Shown: positions 7,855 through 20,666, counted from the stretch's first letter. The stretch is DNA of 64,000 nucleotides from Chlorobium sp. (GCA_028282595.1 JANQHQ010000002.1:51460-115459); one strand, 5' to 3'. Translations and numbers: made by a program. Notes: a model not told the origin generated them from the letters alone.

Positions 7855-9930
7855 CTACAGTTTTACGTTAACCTGAAGCCCGACGGTGCGGGGCGGCGCT
7901 ACCAGGGCGTAGTTGGTGGCAGGCTGGAGGTAATCCAGATAGCGTTCGTCAAGAAGGTTGTCACAGGTGACAAAGGCTCCCCAGTTCCCGGACTCATAGC
8001 CGATTCTGCCCCCCACAAGGGTAGTGCCGCCTCTGGAAGTGCTGTTGGCATCGTCCCAGTAGAGTTTGCCAAGATGGCGGACCGACGCTCTTGCGGTCCA
8101 GCCGTTGTCATGAATGTAGCGGATATAGCCTCCGAGAGTGAGATCCGGTGTATAGGGCACTTTGTTACCCGAGTAGTCGAAAGGCCCGGCAGAGTCGGTT
8201 CCGGTATACGAGTCAAACTCCGCCTGGGTCAGAGCGCAGGAGAGCCCGGCGCTCCAGTTGCTGTTCAGACGCAGGCTGGCCTGAACTTCTGCGCCGTAGC
8301 TGGTGGCGGCGGCTGCATTACTGGCTATATAGGCAAAAGTGGCGGGATCGTAGGACACCACCTGGAGATCCGTGATATCGGCATAAAAGAGGCTGGTGTT
8401 GAGAACCAGATCACCATTGAACAGGGTTGTTTTCAGGCCAAGCTCATAATCCAGGGATGTTTGTTCCTTGAAGGTGTAGTCAGAAGGGTCAGGAGTGCCC
8501 GAAGACCAGTTGAAACCACCCGGGTGGAATCCCCGGCTGACACTGCCCCACACCATGGTCTGTTCGGAGGGTTGCCAGGTCAAGGCGAGCTTCGGCAGGA
8601 TGGCGTCCCAGTGGTCGGTGGTTTCGGCGTTCAGCCCCGGTATCCTGATGCCCCCCATCACTGTGTAATACCTGAAAGCGATGTCTTTTTCGGTATACTG
8701 GTAACGCAGTGCCCCGGTGAGAGAGACTTTTTCCATGAGCGGCAGGGTGAGTTGGCCGTAGACCGCATAGTCGTTGACGGTTTCGGTGCTGGGCAGGTGG
8801 CTTTCCATGTCAAAGGCTACTATGTAGGAACTGATGTCCTTTTTGTCCCTCTCTCCGTCCGAGGCATAGATTCCTGCGATCCAGGATATGGCGGACGGAT
8901 CTTCCTCCTCGGAAGCCAGGCGGAATTCCTGGGTTATCTCCCGGTCTTCCACATGTCGTCCAGAGGCTCCTACGCCAATTTCAAGGAAATCAAAGTCCTG
9001 TTCATACTCCATATCGCTGTACCTGTGGGTGGTGATCGATTCCCCGCGGAAGGCGCCGAAATCCTTTTCCACTTTCAGGGAGGTGTTCACGCCGACGGCA
9101 TCGGTAAAGTCATCGGGATTCAGATCACTGTCCAGGGTGGCTTCGGGGCCCTTGATCGCGGCGTCGAATCCTCTGTCTTCCAAGGATACGTCAGATTGCA
9201 GGTTTATTTCGAAGTCGTTTGGGAGCAGGGCCCTCAATCCGGCCTTGAATCGCCGCATTGAACTGTCGTTACCTTTGTCCGTTCCGGGGTTGTCCATGTA
9301 GCCGTCGGTTCTGTCGTAAAGGGTACTGAGGCTGAAAAACAGGCGGTCCCGGACCAGAGGGCCCGAAGCTTCAACGCGGAAAAAGCCTGTTTCATAGGTC
9401 CCCACTCCGCCGCTTGCCTGTACTTCAAAGGTATTGCCCGGTGCCTTGGTGATGATGTTCATTACCCCGCCCATGCTGCTTTTGCCGTAGAGGGTGCTCT
9501 GGGAGCCGTGGAGGACTTCCACCCTTTCCACAGCCAGAAGGGCGGGGTCCGCGTTGAAATAAGAGTCCATGGGCACCCCGTCCACGTAGATGATCAGAGG
9601 ATTGGCCTCGGTAAAGCTCATGGTGGTCTTTCCCCTGAAGGACATCATTCTCACGTTGGCGGTCATGGTGCCGGTTGAAAACAGATTGGGCACCCGATCA
9701 AAGATATCGTCCACACTGCGGATGCCGCTTTCATCGAGTTCATCACCGGAAAACAGTGTCATGGACATGGGTACCTTGTCCGCCTCCTCCTCGAGCTTGT
9801 TGGCCGTGACGACCACGGGGGCAAGAACATGGAACTGTTCCGGGGTTTCGGCCGTCGCGGGAAAGGCGGACAGCAGGAGCATGGCTCCTGCTACTATGGA
9901 ACAGACCGGTAGTTGTACACATGTGTTCAT
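7855..9930 (-). CDS. TonB-dependent outer-membrane receptor 2
   Basis: This 691-residue receptor has a signal peptide (residues 1-27, ending FPATAET), TonB box APVVVTANK, a plug with RVEVLHGSQSTLYGKSSMG and VMNIITKAPG, and a long barrel ending RTVGLQVNVKL. The start at 9930 has AAGGAG upstream. It is divergent from the AraC regulator at 10107 and in one operon with the hydrolase at 7034. The plug substitutes HGSQST for the usual RGPQGT, a tolerated change. The ligand is not identifiable from sequence. Receptors 1 and 3 share the layout, but their barrels differ, which suggests different ligands. Confidence 0.88.
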   Translation of the reverse strand: MNTCVQLPVCSIVAGAMLLLSAFPATAETPEQFHVLAPVVVTANKLEEEADKVPMSMTLFSGDELDESGIRSVDDIFDRVPNLFSTGTMTANVRMMSFRGKTTMSFTEANPLIIYVDGVPMDSYFNADPALLAVERVEVLHGSQSTLYGKSSMGGVMNIITKAPGNTFEVQASGGVGTYETGFFRVEASGPLVRDRLFFSLSTLYDRTDGYMDNPGTDKGNDSSMRRFKAGLRALLPNDFEINLQSDVSLEDRGFDAAIKGPEATLDSDLNPDDFTDAVGVNTSLKVEKDFGAFRGESITTHRYSDMEYEQDFDFLEIGVGASGRHVEDREITQEFRLASEEEDPSAISWIAGIYASDGERDKKDISSYIVAFDMESHLPSTETVNDYAVYGQLTLPLMEKVSLTGALRYQYTEKDIAFRYYTVMGGIRIPGLNAETTDHWDAILPKLALTWQPSEQTMVWGSVSRGFHPGGFNWSSGTPDPSDYTFKEQTSLDYELGLKTTLFNGDLVLNTSLFYADITDLQVVSYDPATFAYIASNAAAATSYGAEVQASLRLNSNWSAGLSCALTQAEFDSYTGTDSAGPFDYSGNKVPYTPDLTLGGYIRYIHDNGWTARASVRHLGKLYWDDANSTSRGGTTLVGGRIGYESGNWGAFVTCDNLLDERYLDYLQPATNYALVAPPRTVGLQVNVKL

Positions 9931-10056
9931 TTTTTTTCTCCTTTATACATCCTGGAGTTTTGGCCGGGACCGGCGCCCCGGACCTGGAGTTTTACAGCAC
10001 TAATTATATCTTGTATAATCATGAATTTCCATGCCCCGGGGGATTTTACGTCCGGG

Positions 10057-10088
10057 GGGGATGAAAAAACGCCCGCAGGGGATGAAAA
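10057..10088. promoter_or_regulatory. Direct repeat GGGGATGAAAA between receptor 2 and AraC regulator 2
   Basis: Two identical 11-base copies at 10057-10067 and 10078-10088 are exactly 21 bases apart, so they lie on the same face of the helix. They sit between the divergent receptor (start 9930) and regulator (start 10107), the expected place for AraC-family half-sites controlling both directions. Confidence 0.5.
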
Positions 10089-10106
10089 CGTCTCGGGAAA
10101 TGGAGT

Positions 10107-11072
10107 ATGGAAGTAACGACGGTGGAAGATGCGCTGGCGAGCCTGGAGCATTTCGGGTTTATACAGTCACGGAAGGATGATTCCCTGTTATTTGAGCTCG
10201 AGGGAAAGTCCGGCAGCGGTCGAATCCGGGTGACAGGTCCTCTGGACCGTCATTATCTGATCGCATGCGATGTTTTGTTCGAACGGGATTTTGTCTATGG
10301 GTACCATATTCAGGAACCCTTTATCGAATTGTCCTCGGTGTCGGATTCCCGGATGCGTTATGAACAGGAAAAAGAAGGGACCAACCGGGTTTTGAAAGGA
10401 ATGTCGGCATATATCAATATCGGGGACCCGGGTGTAATCAACATTCCTGCAGGTACACGGCTGACCTATACCAGTTTGATCATACGGGCGGCAACCCTGG
10501 GCCGACTTCTGCCCGATGAAGGACCGGAGACCGATTTGACACTGTCCTGCAACGCCGCCGTCATCAACAGCCTTCCTCCTTGCCATCGCCAGGCCAGGGT
10601 CCTTTCGGACCTTATCCACTGCGGAATGCAGGGCCCGGTGAAAGCCCTGTATTATGAGATCAAGGCCCTGGAGGTTCTCTGCCTGCTCTCCGAAGCCCTG
10701 ACCTCGGAAAGAGAGCGCATGTCCCGGCCTACGGTCCAGGACAGGGCGGCGGTACATGAAGCGAGACAGATCCTTGCCTATAACATATCCTGTCCTCCGG
10801 GCATTGCAGCCCTGGCGCGTCAGGTGGGGATCAATGCCACCAAGCTCAAACAGGCGTTTAAACAGGAGACCGGCCATACCGTTTTCGGTTATCTCCGGAC
10901 CATCCGCCTCGGAGCGGCCGTTTCCCTCATGGCCGATCCCGGAGCCACCATTGCCTCGGTTTCACAGGAGGTCGGCTACAAGAGCCCCAGCAAATTTTCC
11001 GCTGCTTTCAGGCAGCAGTACGGGCTGAATCCGGGACAGTATCTCAGAATGGTAAGACAGCGGCCGGAGTAG
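10107..11072 (+). CDS. AraC-family (PchR-like) transcription regulator 2
   Basis: This 321-residue protein has a divergent N-terminal sensing half and a C-terminal AraC domain (about residues 220-315): GIAALARQVGINATKLKQAF, HTVFGYLRTIRLGAA, then IASVSQEVGYKSPSKFSAAF and GLNPGQYLR. It is transcribed away from receptor 2, with 176 bases between them that hold a 21-base-phased direct repeat. Its N-terminal half differs from that of regulator 1, so each regulator probably senses its own ligand. The usual role of the subgroup is activation of the neighbouring receptor in the presence of the iron-loaded chelate. Confidence 0.85.
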   Translation: MEVTTVEDALASLEHFGFIQSRKDDSLLFELEGKSGSGRIRVTGPLDRHYLIACDVLFERDFVYGYHIQEPFIELSSVSDSRMRYEQEKEGTNRVLKGMSAYINIGDPGVINIPAGTRLTYTSLIIRAATLGRLLPDEGPETDLTLSCNAAVINSLPPCHRQARVLSDLIHCGMQGPVKALYYEIKALEVLCLLSEALTSERERMSRPTVQDRAAVHEARQILAYNISCPPGIAALARQVGINATKLKQAFKQETGHTVFGYLRTIRLGAAVSLMADPGATIASVSQEVGYKSPSKFSAAFRQQYGLNPGQYLRMVRQRPE

Positions 11073-11250
11073 ATTTGTCAATGAACGATAGCGAACCTTC
11101 GTGCAGGGATATTGGCAAGGCCGAAGCGTTTATCGGGCAAGTGAAATCGGTTCGGGCTATCAACAGGTATTTGAGAAAAATAGCGGCAGAATGGGCCGGA
11201 CGGACAGGCTGCCGCTCATGCAAACCGTTCGGCTAAAGCGGGAGGTGAGA

Positions 11251-11847
11251 GTGCTTCTTTCACATAATGGGAAAAATCCACAGGTTCATGCATCGGCCTA
11301 TGTCGCTCCGACGGCGACACTTTGTGGCGATATTTCAATTGGGCCGGGCTGCAGGATAATGCATGGGGCATCGATCATTGCGGAAGGCGGCAAAATAACC
11401 ATTGGCGAACAATGTATTGTTTTCGAAAATGCCGTTGTAAGAAGCAATACCGATCACCCGGTGTTTATCGGAAAGTATTGCCTGATCGGCCCTAATGCGC
11501 ATGTGGCCGGATGCACAATCGAAGATGAAGTTTTTATTGCAACGGGTGCGGCGATATTTCATGGCGCCCGTTTGGGAAAAGGTTCTGAAATTCGAATACA
11601 TTCAGTTGTTCATCTGAATTCGTGCCTCGAGCCCGGAGTCGTGGTGCCGATAGGATGGATTGCCGTCGGCAATCCGGCGAGGCTGTTTTCGCCGGACAGG
11701 CATGAAGAGATATGGGGAATTCAGAAACTGTTGAACTTCCCTCTGACTGTCTATGGTTTCGACAGACCGGAAGCATCGATGAAAAAGATCACGCGGCGGT
11801 TATCCGACAATCTCGGTTCGCACATCGATGACTCTATAATAAAGTGA
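11251..11847 (+). CDS. Left-handed beta-helix (hexapeptide) protein of gamma-carbonic-anhydrase/YrdA type, zinc ligands partly lost
   Basis: From GTG 11251 this is a protein of about 198 residues beginning with the NGKNPQVHASAYVAPTATL pattern typical of YrdA/gamma-carbonic anhydrase relatives, followed by imperfect hexapeptide repeats and a C-terminal helix. GTG 11251 is favoured because GGAGG lies just upstream and the family N-terminus fits; ATG 11218 is the alternative. In family enzymes a GHxxxxHGC segment supplies two zinc ligands. Here it reads GPNAHVAGC, with both His replaced, while SNTDHP could keep the other. Carbonic anhydrase activity is therefore doubtful, and an acyltransferase or structural role is possible. 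No clear operon partner. Confidence 0.7.
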   Translation: MLLSHNGKNPQVHASAYVAPTATLCGDISIGPGCRIMHGASIIAEGGKITIGEQCIVFENAVVRSNTDHPVFIGKYCLIGPNAHVAGCTIEDEVFIATGAAIFHGARLGKGSEIRIHSVVHLNSCLEPGVVVPIGWIAVGNPARLFSPDRHEEIWGIQKLLNFPLTVYGFDRPEASMKKITRRLSDNLGSHIDDSIIK

Positions 11848-12040
11848 GCAATGGAAAAGCACAGCGCCTTTGTTACGCTGCTTTCAGCCATCGGTGACCC
11901 ACGGTGTTAAGCGCAGCGCGGAATGCATACAGAGAGGTGCCCATAAGTTTTTGTTTGCAACGTATCGAAATATGCTATGCCAATGCCGGGGGAGTATCAA
12001 CGTGCTGCCGATCACTTCAGCAAGTTCATGCGTGAGCCCG

Positions 12041-12865
12041 TTACCATTGCCGGCTAAAGCGGAGCGGCAGCTCGTGCAGTGTGTCGCCGTTCATGCCGGT
12101 CACGGTCATCTCTGAAGTACCCACCTCGACAAGTCCGCAGGAAAAGAACGGCTGCCGGTTCCGGTTTTTGAACGCCGGAAGGGTGACGAAGTGCGTGCCG
12201 CAACGTTGTGCGACTGCGCTCTGGTGGAAGTGGCCGTTGAAGCAGGCGAGCACGTTCGGGTAACCGGAGAGGAGGCCGGTTATCTCCTCGTGGTTCCAGA
12301 GGATGCCGTGTACTTCGTCCGTGGTTTCTTTCAGCAGTGGAAAGTGGTTGAAAACGATCACCGCTTCGCCGGCCGCCGAGGCATCGTCGAGCTGATGCTG
12401 CAGCCAGCGGATCTGGTTTTCCCCTATCGCGCCGCAGTACCTGTTCGCCCAGGGGTCCCGGCCGAACAGGCGTTTCCGCTCCCTGTCCGCATCCCGTTCC
12501 GGTTCGCTTTCCGGATTGATGTCCATTCCGTGCAGTGCGATGAACCGGATGCCTTCGCAGCGGAAAGAGTAGTAGGGGGAGCAGAGACGGGTGCGCTGCA
12601 GATAGTCCCGCAACGGGACTTCGAGGCAGTGGTTGCCGGTTACGTGGAATACTGTGAAGGGCGGGGTCCGGAAAATCGAAAGGATCTCCGCGAGGTTTTC
12701 CGAGGCTTTGTGTCCCTCCCCGTCTATCAGGTCGCCGAGCTGCACGGCGAAACAGACGTCGTGCTGCCGCCAGAAGTCGAGGCAGCGCCGCAGATCGTTC
12801 TGCTGTGCGTCGCGATCGCCTGCGCTGCCGTTGAAGTGGATGTCGGTTACGATGCCGAGTTTCAC
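12041..12865 (-). CDS. Calcineurin-like metallophosphatase (ADP-ribose/CDP-alcohol diphosphatase type)
   Basis: This 274-residue enzyme has all the metallophosphatase motifs in order: GIVTDIHF, LGDLIDGEG, VTGNHCLE, VIVFNHFPL and CFNGHFHQS. The insertion between TGNH and NHFPL and the DxH...GDLID spacing resemble the Mn2+-dependent ADP-ribose/CDP-alcohol diphosphatases. It is probably cytoplasmic, since no signal peptide is visible. It begins 41 bases after prfB on the same strand and is likely co-transcribed. Substrate assignment is by family resemblance only. Confidence 0.82.
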   Translation of the reverse strand: MKLGIVTDIHFNGSAGDRDAQQNDLRRCLDFWRQHDVCFAVQLGDLIDGEGHKASENLAEILSIFRTPPFTVFHVTGNHCLEVPLRDYLQRTRLCSPYYSFRCEGIRFIALHGMDINPESEPERDADRERKRLFGRDPWANRYCGAIGENQIRWLQHQLDDASAAGEAVIVFNHFPLLKETTDEVHGILWNHEEITGLLSGYPNVLACFNGHFHQSAVAQRCGTHFVTLPAFKNRNRQPFFSCGLVEVGTSEMTVTGMNGDTLHELPLRFSRQW

Positions 12866-12906
12866 CTGGTCAGGGGTCCTGCTGAGACGTTCAGGACAAG
12901 ACTGCG

Positions 12907-13999
12907 TTACGAGAATTCGGAAAGGTACTTCTCGATATAGTCGTCGATGTCCCCGTCAAGCACGTTTTCGATGTCGTGGCGTTCGTAATTGGTGCGGTGA
13001 TCCTTGATCCTGCGGTCGTCCATGACGTAGCTGCGTATCTGGCTGCCCCATTCTATCTTTTTCTTTTTTCCTTCCAGTTCCTGTTTCCGCGCCTCTTCTT
13101 CTTCCCGCTGTTTCTGGTAGAGCTGGGAGCGCAGCATTTTCATGGCGCGTTCGCGGTTCTGGAACTGCGAGCGCTCCTGCTGGCAGGACACGACGATGCC
13201 TGAAGGAATATGCTTGATGCGAACGGCGGTCTCGACCTTGTTGACGTTCTGGCCGCCTTTGCCGCCGCTACGGAAAGTGGAGAGTTCGAGGTCTTCCTTG
13301 CGGATGTCGATTTCAGCGTCCGGCGGTGCTTCCGGATAGGTGAAGACGCTGGCGAACGAGGTGTGACGCCGCGCATTCGAATCGAAGGGTGAGACCCGGA
13401 CGAGGCGGTGGACGCCGTTTTCCGCCTTCAGGTGGCCGTAGGCGTAGGAACCCTGGATTTCCAGCGTGGCGGTCTTGATGCCGGCTCCCTCACCCTCCTG
13501 ATAGTCGTCGGTAAAGACTTTGAACCCTTTGCGTTCGGCCCAGCGCATGTACATGCGGTAGAGCATCTGGGCCCAGTCCTGGGCTTCGGTGCCGCCGGCT
13601 CCGGCGTGAATCGCGATCAGGGCGTTCCCCTGATCGTCCTTGCCCGAAAGCATGTTCCTGAACTCGAGCGCGCCGATCTCCTGTTCGATAGCCGCGATAC
13701 CCGACGTCAACTCTTCGGCGAGGGATTCGTCCCCGAGCTCCTCGGCGATCTCGATTTCCTCCCGTTTTTCTCCGGCGGCTTTTTCGAGCTTCACGAAGTC
13801 CTCGGTCCAGGCCTTGTGCTCGCTGATCTCCCTGAGAATCCGGTGAGCTTCCTCCTGATTGTCCCAGAAGTCGGACGCCGTGGTTATCTGTTCGAGTTCG
13901 CCGATCTTGTGCAGTCGTTCATCGATGTCAAAGATACCCCCGTATCTGCTCTATGCGGTGCAGGATCTCGTGGAGGGTTTCTTTTTGTGCGTCAAACAT
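12907..13999 (-). CDS. prfB: Peptide chain release factor 2 with programmed +1 frameshift
   Basis: Release factor 2 recognises UGA and UAA and hydrolyses peptidyl-tRNA. The GGQ loop (STFRSGGKGGQNVNK) and the RF2-type domain are complete. ATG 13999 opens a 23-codon zero frame ending GGG TAT CTT TGA (stop at 13928-13930). A +1 slip on CTT-TGA C continues as DIDERLHKIGEL into the long frame, giving about 363 residues, the normal RF2 length. The GGGGG run before the slip site is the expected internal Shine-Dalgarno stimulator. The frameshift autoregulates synthesis by RF2 level. Annotating only the part downstream of the slip site would lose the N-terminus. Confidence 0.97.
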
Positions 14000-14091
14000 G
14001 ATCGTGTGTCCTTTCGTTGGGTTGTGCGGGTTTGGGGTCCCGATGTTCCGGTTCTCTGTAACCCTTTAAGTAATCATTTTTTTTGGTATAA

Positions 14092-14210
14092 GGGTACCTC
14101 TATTTATTTATTCCGCGCTTCAATTGCTTCGTTGAGCGGATAGGAGAGGGTTTCTCTGGCTCCGTTCGCCTTGCACTTGAATCGCTCATGACAATACATA
14201 GAGATACCCA
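14092..14210. repeat. Short interspersed element, copy 2 (inverted orientation)
   Basis: The element runs from AGGGTACCTCTATTTATTTA through a TTCCGCGCTTCAATTGCTTCG core to CATGACAATACATAGAGATA and CCC, the reverse of copies 1, 3 and 4. It separates prfB from the glgE gene, so it lies between two divergent transcription units. Confidence 0.75.
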
Positions 14211-14333
14211 TAAGCTTCAACGGTTTCCCGCGCGGCCCGGTTCAGGAAAAAATGCGACGAATCCGTGAAAGAAAAGTATGCGACTTTTCCTATTTTCCAA
14301 CAACTGCAATACGGGCTTTTTATTCCTTATCCT

Positions 14334-16328
14334 ATGAACGATTCTTCTTTGCAAGAGAACGGTTTCGACGGCAGACGGCGCGTCATCATCGAGGGCGTTT
14401 CTCCCGAAATCGACGACGGACGTTTTCCGGCCAAACGGTTCGAGGGAGAACGCGTCGCGGTGGGCGCGGATATTTTTACCGACGGCGCCGACCGGATAGC
14501 AGCCGAGCTTTGCTGGAAAAGCAAGGGGGAAGGGGCGTGGCGGCGGGTGTCGATGACGCCGCTCGTCAACGACCGCTGGGAGGTGGAGTTTTCCCCTGGA
14601 GAGCCCGGACGGTACGAATTCACCATCGAGGCATGGGTGGACCATTTCGCGACATGGGCCGCTGGCCTGAAGAAGAAGATCGACGCGGAAGTGGATGTTT
14701 CGCTGGAGCTTCTGATGGGCGCGCATCTCGTCGAGGAGGCCGCCGGGCGGTCGCCGGAGCCGGACGCCGGACGGTTGAGGGACATCGCCGCCGTGATACG
14801 CGACGGAGATGGCGGAGCCCCCGGCGCGGCGCTGTCGGATGAACTGGCAGGGCTCATGCGCCGCAATCCGGACAAGCGGTTCGCCGTGCTTTACGAGCGG
14901 ACACCGGAGATACGGGTTGACCAGAAGAAAGCGGGATGCAGTTCCTGGTACGAATTTTTCCCCCGTTCCTGGTCGAGGGAGCCGGGACGGCACGGAACCT
15001 TCCGGGAGTGCCGGCGGCTTCTCCCGCTCATCGCGGGCATGGGTTTCGACGTGGTCTACCTGCCGCCGATCCATCCGATCGGGACGACGAAGCGGAAGGG
15101 CCGGAACAATTCGCTGGTCGCGGCTCCGGAAGATCCGGGCAGTTGCTGGGCGATCGGCGGCGGCGAAGGGGGGCACAAGGCGGTGCATCCCGAGCTCGGG
15201 ACACTCGACGATTTCATGGAGTTCGTGCGCGAGGCCGAGGCTCACGGTATTTCGGTCGCCCTCGACGTCGCTTTCCAGTGTTCCCCGGATCATCCCTGGG
15301 TGAAGGAGCATCCCCGATGGTTCCGGTGGCGTCCGGACGGCACGGTGCAGTTCGCGGAAAATCCACCGAAAAAGTACGAGGACATTCTGCCCATCGACTT
15401 CGAGACCGAGGACTGGGAAAACCTCTGGGAAGAGCTGAAGAGCGTGTTTCTCTTCTGGATAGACCGGGGCGTGAAGATATTCAGGGTGGACAACCCCCAC
15501 ACCAAGGCATTCAGGTTCTGGGACTGGGCGATAGACGAGATCAGCGCCGTCCACCCGGACACGGTCTTTCTCGCCGAGGCGTTCACCCGTCCCAAGGTCA
15601 TGGCGAGGCTCGCCAAGGGCGGGTTCAACCAGTCCTACACCTATTTCACCTGGCGCAACACCAAGCGTGAGCTGCAGGACTACCTGAAGGAGCTCACGAC
15701 CACGGAGCTGAGGGAGTATATGCGTCCCAATTTCTGGCCGAACACTCCGGACATCCTGCACGAAGAGTTGCAGACCGGACTTCGTCCGGCGTTCATCGCG
15801 CGCATGGTGCTCGCCGCGACCCTTTCCTCGAACTACGGCATGTACGGCCCGGCCTACGAGCTTTGCGAGCACGTTCCTGTGAAAGAAGGGAAGGAGGAGT
15901 ATCTCGATTCGGAAAAGTACGAAATCAAGCGCTGGGATGTCGACAGGCCGGGAAACATACGTGCGGAGATTACCGCGGTCAACCGCATCCGTCGCGAAAA
16001 TCCCGCCCTGCAGCAGACCGCGAACATCGAATTCCTGAGGATCGACGAAGGAGAGGGCGTCGAGCACGAGATGATCATGGGATACGTCAAACGCTCTCCG
16101 GACGACGAAAATGTTATTCTGACGGTCGTGAACCTCGATCCGCGAAATACCCGGTCGGGCTGGCTGCGCTTTCCTCTGGAGCGCTTCGGACTGGAGCATA
16201 CGCACGGGTTCCGCGCAGAGGATCTGCTCAGCGGCCGGACCTTCGAGTGGGACGGGGAGTGGAACTATGTCGAACTGAACCCCGAACAGATGCCGGCCCA
16301 CATTTTCAGGATCGACCTGCATCCGTAA
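14334..16328 (+). CDS. glgE: GlgE, alpha-1,4-glucan:maltose-1-phosphate maltosyltransferase
   Basis: This GH13 enzyme extends alpha-glucan from maltose-1-phosphate. The protein has about 664 residues from ATG 14334, the family length; GTG 14265 is an alternative. An N-terminal beta-sandwich (residues 1-170) precedes the (beta/alpha)8 barrel with SSWYEFFPRSW, YLPPIHPIGTTKRKG, the nucleophile D386 in FRVDNPHTK and the acid E415 in FLAEAF, 29 residues apart as in characterised GlgE. NTKRELQDYL and a C-terminal beta domain follow. It is directly upstream of the treS-maltokinase fusion, which makes its substrate from trehalose, so the pair is a trehalose-to-glucan route. Confidence 0.96.
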   Translation: MNDSSLQENGFDGRRRVIIEGVSPEIDDGRFPAKRFEGERVAVGADIFTDGADRIAAELCWKSKGEGAWRRVSMTPLVNDRWEVEFSPGEPGRYEFTIEAWVDHFATWAAGLKKKIDAEVDVSLELLMGAHLVEEAAGRSPEPDAGRLRDIAAVIRDGDGGAPGAALSDELAGLMRRNPDKRFAVLYERTPEIRVDQKKAGCSSWYEFFPRSWSREPGRHGTFRECRRLLPLIAGMGFDVVYLPPIHPIGTTKRKGRNNSLVAAPEDPGSCWAIGGGEGGHKAVHPELGTLDDFMEFVREAEAHGISVALDVAFQCSPDHPWVKEHPRWFRWRPDGTVQFAENPPKKYEDILPIDFETEDWENLWEELKSVFLFWIDRGVKIFRVDNPHTKAFRFWDWAIDEISAVHPDTVFLAEAFTRPKVMARLAKGGFNQSYTYFTWRNTKRELQDYLKELTTTELREYMRPNFWPNTPDILHEELQTGLRPAFIARMVLAATLSSNYGMYGPAYELCEHVPVKEGKEEYLDSEKYEIKRWDVDRPGNIRAEITAVNRIRRENPALQQTANIEFLRIDEGEGVEHEMIMGYVKRSPDDENVILTVVNLDPRNTRSGWLRFPLERFGLEHTHGFRAEDLLSGRTFEWDGEWNYVELNPEQMPAHIFRIDLHP

Positions 16329-16428
16329 GGTCCCCGGCGCACCGGGGTTCGCGATGCGGATCGAACGATTTATTAACACCTCTCTCGTTACGGGAGCTAT
16401 CCATAATTCTTTTTTCTGACAACCATCT

Positions 16429-19746
<3,318 letters not shown>

Positions 19747-20077
19747 TACTAACGCACTGAAAAAAGACTGCAACTATCCCGACATAACGGAATACAGGCA
19801 AAGGCCGGGTTAAACAGTCGGAGATCAGGGTCGGAATCGGAATCGAAATATTTTAATCAGACAACCGACTCGATCCCGAAACCCGATACCGACGCCGAAC
19901 CCCGAAAGACGGTGATGTACTTCGGTGGATACCGCGTCATCCTGTGAGACCCGGACATCTGTTTAGCGGGGCGGCGTGTCGTCGCCGATATCCTTTTCAA
20001 GGCGGTGGTGAAGCCGAAGCACTACGCTGAATCAGTCGTTCGATAGGCGGAAGAGGGGGACGGTACGATATGCAGGA
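19747..20077. other. Non-coding stretch after treS
   Basis: No credible gene is visible. The centre (about 19825-19905) is rich in short GGAATCGG and CCGATACCGA-like units, giving a low-complexity patch. A terminator for treS and for the convergent repressor gene at 20078 is expected here, but no strong hairpin with a T tract stands out. Confidence 0.4.
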
Positions 20078-20641
20078 TCAACTGTTTTTCGGAAGGGTTT
20101 TCTGCGGGTAGGTGCGGATGAGCCGGGTGACGACGCCGATAACGCCGGTTTGTCCCTTTCCGTAGAGCACTATCGCCGGGATGTCGTCCCGGAGGCACAG
20201 GACGTGGTCTCCCTCCTGCGGGGTGGTGTTTTCGTTGAAAAAAATCAGATCGCCTTCCAGGATTCCTTCTATGCACATTTTCGACCCCAGGGCTACGGTC
20301 ATGCCCCCTGCCGGGTGCTGAAGGTAGACTTTGGGATCCTCGTGGAGGTGGGGTCCCGGATCGGTTTTTTCCGTTTGTCCGCCGGCTTTCGAATAGCTTT
20401 CCGATGCTTGTTCATCGATGAACATTTCGCCCTGTCCGGTCAGCAGCCAGGTAATGTTGCACCCGATATTCTGAAGACGCGCCAGTACTTTCGCGCCGGG
20501 CGTGCGTGCACCTCTCATATACGCTTGTGCATTCGATGCGCTCATGCCGAGAGCATCAGCAAACGTTTTTATTTTACCGTACTTACCTATTGCAAAAGCT
20601 CTCAGTCTATCGCCTATGGTGTCATTTTGCGCAAATTTCAT
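20078..20641 (-). CDS. XRE helix-turn-helix repressor with S24-type C-terminal domain (CI-like)
   Basis: This 187-residue protein has an N-terminal HTH (KTFADALGMSASNAQAYMRG) and NITWLLTGQGEMF, the linker seen in phage-type repressors. The C-terminal half resembles the S24/LexA fold (KMCIEGILEGDLIFF, EGDHVLCL). The Ser/Lys catalytic dyad of cleavable repressors is not obvious, so self-cleavage is doubtful. ATG 20641 is used; TTG 20659 is possible. It is divergent from a small HTH-like gene at 20712 with a palindrome in between, an arrangement like a CI/Cro switch. No other phage genes are nearby, so it may be a domesticated regulator or a remnant. Confidence 0.75.
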   Translation of the reverse strand: MKFAQNDTIGDRLRAFAIGKYGKIKTFADALGMSASNAQAYMRGARTPGAKVLARLQNIGCNITWLLTGQGEMFIDEQASESYSKAGGQTEKTDPGPHLHEDPKVYLQHPAGGMTVALGSKMCIEGILEGDLIFFNENTTPQEGDHVLCLRDDIPAIVLYGKGQTGVIGVVTRLIRTYPQKTLPKNS

Positions 20642-20652
20642 TTGATTTTTGG

Positions 20653-20666
20653 TGTACAATTGTGCA
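20653..20666. promoter_or_regulatory. Near-palindrome TGTACAATTGTGCA at the repressor start
   Basis: This 14-base inverted repeat has a single mismatch pair and lies just upstream of the repressor ATG. Further GTAC steps follow at 20680-20690. Its position between the divergent HTH genes suggests an operator for one or both products. Confidence 0.4.

Noticed and set aside
7837..9261. 474-codon plus-strand frame opposite receptor 2
   Set aside because: The minus-strand receptor is unmistakable and the antisense product lacks any recognisable motif.
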